Source: CAVRQM01 sp964250775
GTDB lineage: Bacteria > Pseudomonadota > Alphaproteobacteria > Acetobacterales > Acetobacteraceae
NCBI GenBank assembly: GCA_964250775.1
Contig: CAXUHK010000075.1
Location: 1-19,691 of the forward strand
DNA length: 19,691 bases
Direction of reading: 5' to 3'
How positions within the stretch are numbered: the first letter of the stretch is position 1; every line of letters starts with the position of its first letter. This document shows, piece after piece, positions 7,142-13,961 of the stretch. The position numbers and the translations under genes are program-made. The notes beneath the pieces are model-generated. The model was not told the origin of the DNA and ran no database searches. It was given only the letters and a program-made list of their open reading frames with translations.

Positions 7142-8020
7142 TCACTCGGGTGGCATCGCCGCCGGCCAGGTCTCGTGCCCCGGCGCGTAGTGGCGGGTGG
7201 TCTGGCCGGCGTTGCGGTTGAGCAACGCGCGGGCGTACATCGGGTGGCTCATGCTGCGCACCTCGTGCTCGACCGTGAGCAGCAGGTCACCGCTGTCGAC
7301 GTCGACGATGTCGCGGAAGCGGTACTGGTGCCGGTTGCTCTCCTCGGTGACGAGGCCCCGCCCTGCCAGCCAGGCGTGCGGGCCGGAGAAGTCGGCCAAG
7401 CTGACCTGGATGTGGTTGCCGTCCCATTCCGGCTGCGCCCTTTCGGTCTCCAGCAGGACGAGCTTGAACCCGGTGCCGATCCGCACCACGGCCGCCTCGC
7501 CCGCGACGCTTGCGAGCGCGCCCAGCGCCTCGCGGTAGAACCGCGCGATCCGCGCCGCCGTGCCCGGCGGCGCGTCCATCTCGACATACGGCATCCCGAG
7601 CGTGACGCGGCCCAGGCGGGGATCGGGCGCGTGGCAGCGCAGCCGGTTGCCCCACGGGCAGGTGACGTCGACCGCGCCGTCCTCGTGCGGCGCGAAGCCG
7701 AACCGGGTGTCGGCCAGCTGCGGCCGCAACCGCGCCAGCCGGGCCAGCAGCGCGTCGAGGTCGGGCAGCACCAGCCCGGTCACCCCGCGCAGCACCTGCG
7801 CCGGCCCGCTCGGCAAGTGGAACTGGCTGCGGCCCACGTTGACCCACATGTTGTCGACGCCGACGTTGAGGAACGGGTCGCGCGTCAGGCCGAGGCCGGT
7901 CACGTAGAACAGCGTGGCAAGGCGCTGGTCCGGCACCGCGATGTTGACGTGGCCGAACTCGACGATGTTGCCGACGTCCTCGGTGGTGCGGTCGTACTGC
8001 GCCGCCTGCTGCTGGTCCAT
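7142..8020 (-). CDS. two-domain VOC (glyoxalase/extradiol dioxygenase-like) family protein
   Basis: 292 residues from ATG at 8018-8020, preceded by GGGGAGGG as a strong ribosome-binding site. Two beta-alpha-beta-beta-beta units are visible. The first is at about 20-130 (IVEFGHVNIAVPDQRLATLFYVTGLGL, then a VTCPWGNRLRCH end). The second is at about 138-252 (VTLGMPYVEMDAPPGTAARIARFYREALGA, then NHIQVSLADF and DVDSGDLLLTVEHEVRS). His24, His203 and Glu251 are plausible metal ligands by position, but this is an inference. VOC proteins range from glyoxalases to ring-cleaving dioxygenases and resistance proteins; no feature here fixes the substrate. It is divergent from the mutarotase gene, sharing a 69-base spacer, and followed by the small membrane protein. 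Confidence 0.8.
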   Translation of the reverse strand: MDQQQAAQYDRTTEDVGNIVEFGHVNIAVPDQRLATLFYVTGLGLTRDPFLNVGVDNMWVNVGRSQFHLPSGPAQVLRGVTGLVLPDLDALLARLARLRPQLADTRFGFAPHEDGAVDVTCPWGNRLRCHAPDPRLGRVTLGMPYVEMDAPPGTAARIARFYREALGALASVAGEAAVVRIGTGFKLVLLETERAQPEWDGNHIQVSLADFSGPHAWLAGRGLVTEESNRHQYRFRDIVDVDSGDLLLTVEHEVRSMSHPMYARALLNRNAGQTTRHYAPGHETWPAAMPPE

Positions 8021-8089
8021 GTGCCCTCCCCGCGACTTTCACGCCAAGCCCGCGACGACTACGGTGGCACCAAACAGGAGTGCGCGTCC

Positions 8090-9079
8090 ATGCAACAAGC
8101 CCCGTTCGGCACCCTTCCCGACGGCACCGCGGTCGAGGCCTGGACCCTGGCCGGCGGCATCACCGCCACCATCCTCACCTACGGCGCCCGCATCATGGCG
8201 CTGCGGGCGCCCAACGGCCGCGACGTGGCGCTCGGCCTGCCGACGCTCGCCGACTACGTGGCCAGCACCGCCTATCTCGGCGCGGTGGTGGGCCGGGTCG
8301 GCAACCGCATCGCCGGCGGCCGCTTCGACCTCGACGGCAAAAACTACCAGGTGAGCGTGAACAATGGCCCCAACACGCTGCACGGCGGCACGGTCGGGTT
8401 CGACCGCGCGGTGTGGCGGGCGCAGGCCGACGGCGAGTCGCTGGTGCTGACCCACACCAGCCCCGACGGCGACCAGGGCTTCCCCGGCACGCTGCACGCG
8501 ACGGTGCGCTACGCGGTCGAGGGCACGGCGCTGGTGATCGACTACATCGTCCGCGCCGAGGCGGCCACGATCGTCAACCTGACCAATCATTGCTACTTCA
8601 ACCTCGATGGCGCGCCCGACATCACCGGCCATGTCGTGAGCCTGGCCGCCGACCGCTTCACCCCGGTCGTCGCAGGATCGATCCCGACCGGCGAGTTGCA
8701 CCCGGTCGAGGGCACACCGTTCGACTTCCGCGCCCCTACCGCGATCGGCGCGCGGATCGGCGACGACGACGAGCAGCTCCGCCTCGGCGGCGGCTACGAC
8801 CACAATTTCGTGCTGGGCATGGCGCCCGCCGACGCGCCGCGCCTCGCGGCCACGGTGCGGGCCGGCGGGCTCACGATGACCGTCGAGACCACCGAGCCGG
8901 GGGTGCAGTTCTACACCGGCAACATGATGCCGGCCGCCGGCCTGCCGTATCGTGGCGCGCTGTGCCTGGAGACACAGCATTTTCCCGACAGCCCGAACCA
9001 TCCGGCGTTTCCGAGCGTCGTGTTGCGGCCGGGCGAGGCGGCGCGCAGCCGCACCGTCTACCGATTCACGCTAGATTGA
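8090..9079 (+). CDS. galM: aldose 1-epimerase (galactose mutarotase)
   Basis: 329 residues from ATG at 8090, with AGGAG about 9 bases upstream. It interconverts alpha and beta anomers of free aldoses in the cytoplasm. Family motifs are in order: GRVGNRIAGGRFDLDGKNY; NNGPNTLHGG with catalytic acid candidate His98; TNHCYFNLDG with His167; GGGYDHNFVL; GVQFYTGNMM; and LETQHFPDSPNH with the probable catalytic base Glu294. The length is normal and there is no signal peptide. It is the first gene of a likely four-gene sugar-uptake operon; the importer downstream would bring in the sugar whose anomers it equilibrates. The annotated start is preferred because the frame upstream is the antisense of the VOC gene. 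Confidence 0.93.
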   Translation: MQQAPFGTLPDGTAVEAWTLAGGITATILTYGARIMALRAPNGRDVALGLPTLADYVASTAYLGAVVGRVGNRIAGGRFDLDGKNYQVSVNNGPNTLHGGTVGFDRAVWRAQADGESLVLTHTSPDGDQGFPGTLHATVRYAVEGTALVIDYIVRAEAATIVNLTNHCYFNLDGAPDITGHVVSLAADRFTPVVAGSIPTGELHPVEGTPFDFRAPTAIGARIGDDDEQLRLGGGYDHNFVLGMAPADAPRLAATVRAGGLTMTVETTEPGVQFYTGNMMPAAGLPYRGALCLETQHFPDSPNHPAFPSVVLRPGEAARSRTVYRFTLD

Positions 9080-9084
9080 TCTTT

Positions 9085-9112
9085 GTCCGAACAGACGCCA
9101 CTGTGCTCGGAC
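9085..9112 (+). promoter_or_regulatory. hairpin or inverted repeat between galM and the binding-protein gene
   Basis: GTCCGA (9085-9090) pairs with TCGGAC (9107-9112), and the inner ACAG (9091-9094) pairs with CTGT (9101-9104). This gives a 10-bp stem with a two-base bulge and a six-base loop. It begins 5 bases after the galM stop and ends about 45 bases before the next start. No T-run follows, so it is not a classical terminator. It could be an operator palindrome, an mRNA processing site or a stabilising structure for the abundant binding-protein message. Confidence 0.35.
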
Positions 9113-9156
9113 TGACCGCGGCCAAGACCTGCGGCGCAACATCGAGGAACCAGTCC

Positions 9157-10125
9157 GTGAAGCAAATCCTTCTCGCAGGCTTCGTCGCGGCCGCCGCGCT
9201 GTTCGGCGCCGGCTCGGGCGCGCGGGCGCAGACGCCGACCATACCCATTATCGTCAAGGATACCACCAGCTTCTACTGGCAGATCGTGCTGGCCGGCGCG
9301 CGCCAGGCGGGCAAGGACATGCACGTCAGCGTGCCGGAACTGGGCGCGCAGTCCGAGGCCGACATCGCCGGGCAGATCTCGATCCTGGAGAACGCCGTCT
9401 CGGGCAACCCCGCCGCCGTGGTGATCTCGCCCACGCAGTTCGCCGCCCTGGGCAAGCCGATCGACGAGGCGGCGAAGAAGGTCAAGATCATCGGCATCGA
9501 CAGCGGCGCCGACAGCCACGCCTTCACCTCGTTCCTGACCACCGACAACGTGGCCGGCGGCCGCGCCGGAGCCGACGCCATGGCCGCCGGCATCATGGCC
9601 AAGAACGGCGGCAAGGCCGAGGGCGACGTGGCGCTCATCACCTCGCTGGCCGGCGTGGGTTCGCTCGACCAGCGGGCGAAGGGCTTCAAGGAGGAGCTGG
9701 CGGCCAAGTACTCAGGCCTGCATCTCACCGCCGACAAGGTGGCCGACGGCCAGGCCACCACGGCACTCAACATCATGACCGACCTCATCACCGCCAGCCC
9801 GGACCTCAAGGGCGTGTTCGCCTCCAACCTGATCATGGCGCAGGGTGCCGGCCAGGCGATCCGCGAGAACCGGATGCAGGACAAGATCGCCCTGGTCGGG
9901 TTCGACAACGACGACAAGCTGGTCAAGCTGCTGACCCAGGGCTCGATCTACGCGCTGATCGTCCAAGACCCGTACCGCATGGGCTACGACGGCATCAAGA
10001 CCGCGCTGGCCGCCTCCAAGGCCGAGAAGGTGCCGACCTTCGTGGACACCGGCGTCAACACCATCACCAAGGCCAACATGAACGATGCTCGCAGCCAGGA
10101 ACTGCTCAGCCCGAAGGTGAAGTGA
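9157..10125 (+). CDS. ribose-type ABC sugar transporter, periplasmic binding protein
   Basis: 322 residues from GTG at 9157, with CGAGGA about 8 bases upstream. Residues 1-24 are a signal peptide (KQILLAGFVAAAALFGAGSGARA, cleavage before QTPTIP). The mature protein is a type-1 periplasmic sugar-binding protein (COG1879, Peripla_BP_4): a first strand PIIVKDTTSFYWQIVLAGARQAGKD, then AAVVISPTQFAALGKPIDEA, IIGIDSGADSHAFTSFLTTDNVAGGRAGA, FASNLIMAQGAGQAI, LVGFDNDDKLVKLLTQGSIYALIVQDPYRMGYDG. These are the usual contacts of ribose/galactose/fructose binders. The exact sugar cannot be read, although the galM neighbour suggests an aldose. It is the second gene in the operon; its stop TGA (10123-10125) sits just before the proposed CTG start of the ATPase. 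Confidence 0.92.
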   Translation: MKQILLAGFVAAAALFGAGSGARAQTPTIPIIVKDTTSFYWQIVLAGARQAGKDMHVSVPELGAQSEADIAGQISILENAVSGNPAAVVISPTQFAALGKPIDEAAKKVKIIGIDSGADSHAFTSFLTTDNVAGGRAGADAMAAGIMAKNGGKAEGDVALITSLAGVGSLDQRAKGFKEELAAKYSGLHLTADKVADGQATTALNIMTDLITASPDLKGVFASNLIMAQGAGQAIRENRMQDKIALVGFDNDDKLVKLLTQGSIYALIVQDPYRMGYDGIKTALAASKAEKVPTFVDTGVNTITKANMNDARSQELLSPKVK

Positions 10126-10126
10126 G

Positions 10127-11656
10127 CTGAGCGCCACCCTCGCCGACCGCCCCGCGCCGGAGCCGGGCGCCGGCGGCACCGCGCCGCTGCTGGAGCTGCG
10201 CGGGCTCGACAAGCGGTTCACCGGCACCCACGCGCTCAAGCACGTCGACCTCAGCTTCGAGCGCGGCGAGATCCACGCCATCGTCGGCGAGAACGGCGCC
10301 GGCAAGTCCACGTTCATCAAGCTGCTGACCGGCGTCTACCTGAAGTCCGGCGGCGAGATGCTGTGGGAAGGCCGCGCCGTCGAGCTGACCGGGCCGCAGG
10401 ACGCGCTGGCGCTGGGCATCAACGCGGTGCATCAAGAGGTCGTGCTGTGCCCGCACCTCACGGTCGCGGCCAACATGTTCCTCGGCAACGAGCATATGCG
10501 CTTCGGCTTCCTGGAGCACCGCCGGATGCTGGCCGAGGCCAGGCGCGTGCTGGCCGATCTCGGCTTCTCGGTGCCGGCCGACGTGGTGCTGTCCAGCCTC
10601 ACCATCGGCCAGCAGCAACTGGTGGCGACGGCGCGGGCGGCGTTGCGCGGCGTGCGCTTCCTGATCTTCGACGAACCGACCGGCTATCTCACGCGCCAGG
10701 AGGCGGCGCAGTTGTTCACGCTGATCCGCCGGCTCAAGGCGGACGGTGTCACCATCGTCTACATCAGCCACCGGCTCGAGGAGGTGTTCGAGCTGGCCGA
10801 CCGCGTGACCATCCTGCGCGACGGATCGCTGATCTCGACCGAGCGTGTCGCCGACACCGACGAGGCGCGGCTGATCCGGGGCATGATCGCCCGTTCCATC
10901 GAGCAGATCTACCACAAGGAGAGCGTCCCGCTCGGCGCCGAGCTGATGGCGACCCGGGGCTTCACCGGCCAGGGCTTCCACGACGTCTCGCTCAGCGTCC
11001 GGCGCGGCGAGATCGTGGGCCTGTACGGCCTGATCGGCGCCGGGCGCAGCGAGTTCGTGCAGACGCTGTTCGGCCGTCACCCGCGCACTGGCGGCACGCT
11101 GACCTGGGAGGGCCGCGTCGTCGACATCCGGCGCGAGCAGCAGGCGATCGCCCTCGGCATGGCGCTGGTGCCGGAGAGCCGGCGCGACCAGGGGCTGTGC
11201 CTCAACCTCGGCGTCGGCACCAACCTCAACCTGCCGATCTTCGACCGGCTGACCCACGGCGTCACCATCAGCGGCCCCGCCGAGCGCGAGGCGGCGGACC
11301 GCCAGATCAAGGATTTGCGCATCGTCACCGCGGGGCGCGGGGCGCTGGCCCTGTCGCTGTCGGGTGGCAACCAGCAGAAGATCGTGGTCGGCAAGTGGCT
11401 GGCGCATGGCGCGCAACTGTTCATCTTTGACGAGCCGACCGTGGGCGTCGACGTCGGCACCAAGACCGAGATCTACCGCCTGTTCTCGACCCTGCTCGCC
11501 GCCGGCGCCGGCATCATCCTGATTTCCTCCTACCTGCCGGAGGTCTACGAACTGGCCGACACGCTGCACGTGTTCCGCCGCGGCGGCCTGGTCGCCAGCT
11601 ACGGCTTCCGCGAGCAGTCGATGGAGTCCATCCTGACCCAAGCCATTGGCGCCTGA
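10127..11656 (+). CDS. ribose-type ABC sugar transporter, double-domain ATPase (RbsA-like), apparent CTG start
   Basis: About 509 residues, normal for RbsA/MglA-type ATPases with two nucleotide-binding domains. Domain 1 has Walker A GENGAGKST (about 54-62), signature LTIGQQQLV and Walker B FLIFDEPTGYLT. Domain 2 has the degenerate P-loop GLIGAGRSEF usual in this family, signature LSGGNQQKIVVGKWL and Walker B LFIFDEPTVGVDVGTKTEIY. No ATG, GTG or TTG exists in frame between the TGA at 10118-10120 and the ATG at 10358, yet the conserved N-terminus including Walker A is encoded there. CTG at 10127 (MSATLADRPAPE...) follows AAGGTGA by 6 bases and fits the length. A start at 10358 would remove the first Walker A. 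It powers import of the sugar bound by the preceding protein. Confidence 0.85.
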   Translation: MSATLADRPAPEPGAGGTAPLLELRGLDKRFTGTHALKHVDLSFERGEIHAIVGENGAGKSTFIKLLTGVYLKSGGEMLWEGRAVELTGPQDALALGINAVHQEVVLCPHLTVAANMFLGNEHMRFGFLEHRRMLAEARRVLADLGFSVPADVVLSSLTIGQQQLVATARAALRGVRFLIFDEPTGYLTRQEAAQLFTLIRRLKADGVTIVYISHRLEEVFELADRVTILRDGSLISTERVADTDEARLIRGMIARSIEQIYHKESVPLGAELMATRGFTGQGFHDVSLSVRRGEIVGLYGLIGAGRSEFVQTLFGRHPRTGGTLTWEGRVVDIRREQQAIALGMALVPESRRDQGLCLNLGVGTNLNLPIFDRLTHGVTISGPAEREAADRQIKDLRIVTAGRGALALSLSGGNQQKIVVGKWLAHGAQLFIFDEPTVGVDVGTKTEIYRLFSTLLAAGAGIILISSYLPEVYELADTLHVFRRGGLVASYGFREQSMESILTQAIGA

Positions 11657-11660
11657 TGCC

Positions 11661-12635
11661 ATGAGCGAGACCACCCTCTCCAAGTCTGGTGTCCGCAAGC
11701 CCAACGCGCGCCTGGCCATCCTGCTGAACCTGACGCTGCTCGGCCTGCTGTTGCTGCTGTGGGTGCTGCTGGCGGCGTTCACGCGCACGTTCGCGACGGA
11801 GAACAACTTCGTCAACCTGATGCGCCAGGCGTCGGTGTTCGCGATCATCGCCATCGGCCAGACCTTCGTCATCATCACCGCAGGCATCGACCTGTCGGTC
11901 GGGGCCGTGGTGGGCTTCGCCGGCGTGGTGGTGGCGCTGCTGCTGAACAGCGGGATGCCGATCATCCTCGCGGTGCTGCTCACCTTGGCGATGGGGGCGG
12001 CGGTCGGCGCGTTCCATGGTTTCGGCGTCACCAGGCTCGGCCTGCCGCCGTTCATCATGACACTGGCGACGCTGACGGCGCTGACCGGCATCGGGCTGCT
12101 GATGACCAACGGCGCCTCGATCTCGGGCTTGCCCGACGCCTTTACCGAGTTCTCGTTCCAGGTGTTCCTCGGCGTGCCGACGCTGTTCTGGATGGTGATC
12201 CTGGTCGCGGTGCCGGCCTACGTGTTCCTGCAGCACAGCCGCTGGGGGCGCTACCTGTTCGCCATCGGCAGCAACCCGGAGGCGGCGCGGCTCACCGGCG
12301 TCAACGTGCAGCGGATGCTGTTCGTGGCCTACATGCTGAGCGCCACGCTGTCCGCCTTCGCCGGGATCCTCACCACCATGCGGATCGGCGTCGGCAACGC
12401 CACCACCGGCCAGGGCTACGAGCTGCAATCGATCGCCTCCTCGGTGATCGGCGGCACCAGCCTGTTCGGCGCCATCGGCAGCGTGCAGGGGCCGTTGCTC
12501 GGCAGCTTCCTGCTGACCACCATCGCCAACGGCGCCAACCTGCTCAACGTGAACGCATTCTGGCAACGGGTGATTACGGGTGGACTTATCATTGCGGTGG
12601 TGTACTTTGACGGGCTGCGCCGCCGCCGGCGCTGA
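11661..12635 (+). CDS. ribose-type ABC sugar transporter, permease (RbsC-like)
   Basis: 324 residues from ATG at 11661, 4 bases after the ATPase stop; a TTG at 11646 would add five residues but is less likely. Eight to ten hydrophobic helices are visible. Family signatures are FVNLMRQASVFAIIAIGQTFVIITAGIDLSVGAVVGFAGVVVA, LGLPPFIMTLATLTALTGIGLLMTNG, WGRYLFAIGSNPEAARLTGVNV (the cytoplasmic loop that docks on the ATPase), and IASSVIGGTSLFGAIGSVQGPLLGSFLLTTIANGANLLNV. It forms the membrane channel, as a homodimer in this family. It ends with a basic tail, LRRRRR. It is the last gene of the galM-importer operon; no strong terminator follows. Confidence 0.93.
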   Translation: MSETTLSKSGVRKPNARLAILLNLTLLGLLLLLWVLLAAFTRTFATENNFVNLMRQASVFAIIAIGQTFVIITAGIDLSVGAVVGFAGVVVALLLNSGMPIILAVLLTLAMGAAVGAFHGFGVTRLGLPPFIMTLATLTALTGIGLLMTNGASISGLPDAFTEFSFQVFLGVPTLFWMVILVAVPAYVFLQHSRWGRYLFAIGSNPEAARLTGVNVQRMLFVAYMLSATLSAFAGILTTMRIGVGNATTGQGYELQSIASSVIGGTSLFGAIGSVQGPLLGSFLLTTIANGANLLNVNAFWQRVITGGLIIAVVYFDGLRRRRR

Positions 12636-12707
12636 GTACCTCCACCGAGTTGCCTACAGGCGCAGATCGGGCTTCTGAAAGCCGGGGCGATACGCTACCG
12701 TCACAGC

Positions 12708-12881
12708 ATGGGCCAAGATGACGATGCTCTCCGTCCCGCTCCGGCGGGGTGGCTGGAAGCCCTGGAGCGAAGCGAGGCAGATGTTGCTGCTGGACGCACC
12801 GTGCCATGGGAGGAGGCTCGTGCGCGGCTGTTGGCGACCCTCGTTAAGATGGAGGCCGAGCAGGCTCGCCAGCGGGCGTGA
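12708..12881 (+). CDS. small antitoxin of a ParE/RelE-type toxin-antitoxin pair
   Basis: 57 residues from ATG at 12708. It reads MGQDDDALRPAPAGWLEALE, then RSEADVAAGRTVPWEEARARLLATLVKMEAEQARQRA: a predicted two-helix, acidic-to-basic peptide. The segment LERSEADxAAGRTVP followed by a helix ending in Met-Glu-Ala is a pattern I associate with small alphaproteobacterial antitoxins encoded just before ParE/RelE toxins. Its TGA overlaps the GTG of the toxin (GTGA at 12878-12881), the expected coupling. No DNA-binding domain is obvious, so autoregulation would need the complex. The call rests largely on position and short-motif resemblance. Confidence 0.65.
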   Translation: MGQDDDALRPAPAGWLEALERSEADVAAGRTVPWEEARARLLATLVKMEAEQARQRA

Positions 12882-13174
12882 TCCGGCTCAGCGCTGATGC
12901 CGAACGACAGATTGGTGAGTTTCTCCGCCATTACGCGCGAGTGGAGCGTCCTGAAGCGGGAAGAAACCTCATCGCCTTGATCGATCGGGCGATAGCTCAA
13001 ACCGAGAGCAGTCCCGAGAGAGGGTTACCAGCTCTGCGTCCGTATCCCGAACTCACCGGGGACGGCCGGCGCTGGGCGAAAGTGGAGCGTTACTGGATCG
13101 CCTAAAGCGCTGCAACACCGCCGATGATCCTCGGCGTGTTCTACGAGACCGACGACAGTCCGAGACGCCGCTAG
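12878..13174 (+). pseudogene. ParE/RelE-family toxin, truncated by in-frame TAA
   Basis: From GTG at 12878 the frame reads 75 residues (MIRLSADAERQIGEFLRHYARVERPEAGRNLIALIDRAI, then SPERGLPALRPYPELTGDGRRWAKVERYWIA) to TAA at 13103-13105. The fold is ParE/RelE-like: strand, two long helices, then RPYPEL and RRWAKVERYWIA strands. In the family RYWIA is followed by Tyr and a final strand of the type PPVILGVFYETADIP. Here, after the TAA, the same frame continues with SAATPPMILGVFYETDDSPRRR to TAG at 13172-13174. So one base change (TAC/TAT to TAA at codon 76) explains the loss of 22 residues plus the Tyr. The original length, 98 codons, is normal. The short form lacks the last core strand and is probably inactive or weak. 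A sequencing error is possible. Confidence 0.7.
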
Positions 13175-13680
13175 ATACCGCTACCCAGCGCCAGGTAGAT
13201 GCTGCCCGACCAGACGCCGCCGACGTGGAACGTGCGCTCGGCCGAGCCGGTGCGCACGAAGCCCAGCCCCTGCAACCGGCGTAGCGAGCGCAGATTACGT
13301 GGGTCGACCTCTGCCACGATCGGGTCGACCCCGGATTCCTGCGCACGGCGGATCACCGCGTGCAGCGCCTCCCCCGCGACCCCGCTGCCCCAGACGCCGC
13401 GCGCGAAGATCATGCCGATCTCGTTGCTGCGCCACAGCCCCGCCTTGCCGATCACCGTGCCGCCCAGCGTCACCGCGAAGTCGTCGGATTGTTCGGCGGC
13501 GACGGCCTGCATGGTCTCGTCGAGCCAGTCCCGGGTCTCCGCCAGCGCCGCGTGCGGGGGCGTCGACCAGTAGCGCATCGCCTCCTCGTCGCTGAAGATC
13601 GCGTGCATCGGTTCCAGGTCGCCTGGCGTGAAGCGGCGCAGCAGCAGCCGCTGCGTCCGCACCGTCTCGCCCTGCCACAT
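13171..13680 (-). CDS. GNAT-family N-acetyltransferase (RimJ/RimL type)
   Basis: 169 residues from ATG at 13678, with AGGGAG upstream. RTQRLLLRRFTPGDLEPMHAIFSDEEAMRYW is the classic opening of RimJ/RimL-like GNATs. A central strand (DFAVTLGGTVIGKAGLWRSNEIGMIFARGVWGSGVAGEALHAVI) holds the acetyl-CoA pyrophosphate loop at GSGVAGEAL, and the C-terminal AEVDPRNLRSLRRLQGLGFVRTG is the AT-box-like end. The acceptor may be a protein N-terminus, an amine or a small molecule; it cannot be told from sequence. The TAG stop shares CTAG (13171-13174) with the ancestral stop of the toxin frame on the other strand. Confidence 0.88.
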   Translation of the reverse strand: MWQGETVRTQRLLLRRFTPGDLEPMHAIFSDEEAMRYWSTPPHAALAETRDWLDETMQAVAAEQSDDFAVTLGGTVIGKAGLWRSNEIGMIFARGVWGSGVAGEALHAVIRRAQESGVDPIVAEVDPRNLRSLRRLQGLGFVRTGSAERTFHVGGVWSGSIYLALGSGI

Positions 13681-13751
13681 CGCCGCACTCCCTGTCGCGC
13701 AACCGGCGGCGCCGCTGCTCGTTCCCGTCTCGGCACGAACAGGAGACGGTC

Positions 13752-13961
13752 ATGGCCAAGACGCCGAAGCCCGGCGACAAGGTAGCCTGGGGCACGTCGC
13801 AAGGCGAGACGCGCGGCACGGTCGAGAAAAAGGTCACCTCGACCACCAAGGTGAAGGGGCACGTCGCCAAGGCGACCAAGGACGAGCCGCAGTTCCTGGT
13901 CAAGAGCGACAAGACCGGCGCCCGCGCGGTGCACAAGCCGGACGATCTGAAGCAGCGCTAG
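13752..13961 (+). CDS. DUF2945 (HVA1/TUDOR-like) small protein
   Basis: 69 residues from ATG at 13752 with AGGAGA about 6 bases upstream. The sequence KPGDKVAWGTSQGETRGTVEKKVTSTTKVKGHVAKATKDEPQFLVKSDKTGARAVHKPDDLKQR matches the DUF2945/hypervirulence-associated TUDOR-like domain: a GDKVxW start, a GxxxGxVxxxxT strand, an A(S)xDEPxxxVxSxKTGxxAxHKPxxL end. The protein is lysine-rich and basic. The molecular role of the family is unknown. It is divergent from the GNAT gene with about 70 bases between, and its stop shares CTAG (13958-13961) with the stop of the MscS gene. Confidence 0.85.
   Translation: MAKTPKPGDKVAWGTSQGETRGTVEKKVTSTTKVKGHVAKATKDEPQFLVKSDKTGARAVHKPDDLKQR

Noticed and set aside
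10358..10360. ATG at 10358 as the start of the ABC ATPase
   Set aside because: It would delete 77 residues including the first Walker A motif, while the upstream sequence in frame is clearly family-like.
11646..11660. TTG at 11646 as the permease start
   Set aside because: It adds only MAPDA inside the end of the ATPase gene; the ATG at 11661 gives a normal N-terminus.
12670..12686. Short stem GGCTT/AAGCC after the permease as a terminator
   Set aside because: Only five pairs, and no T-run follows.
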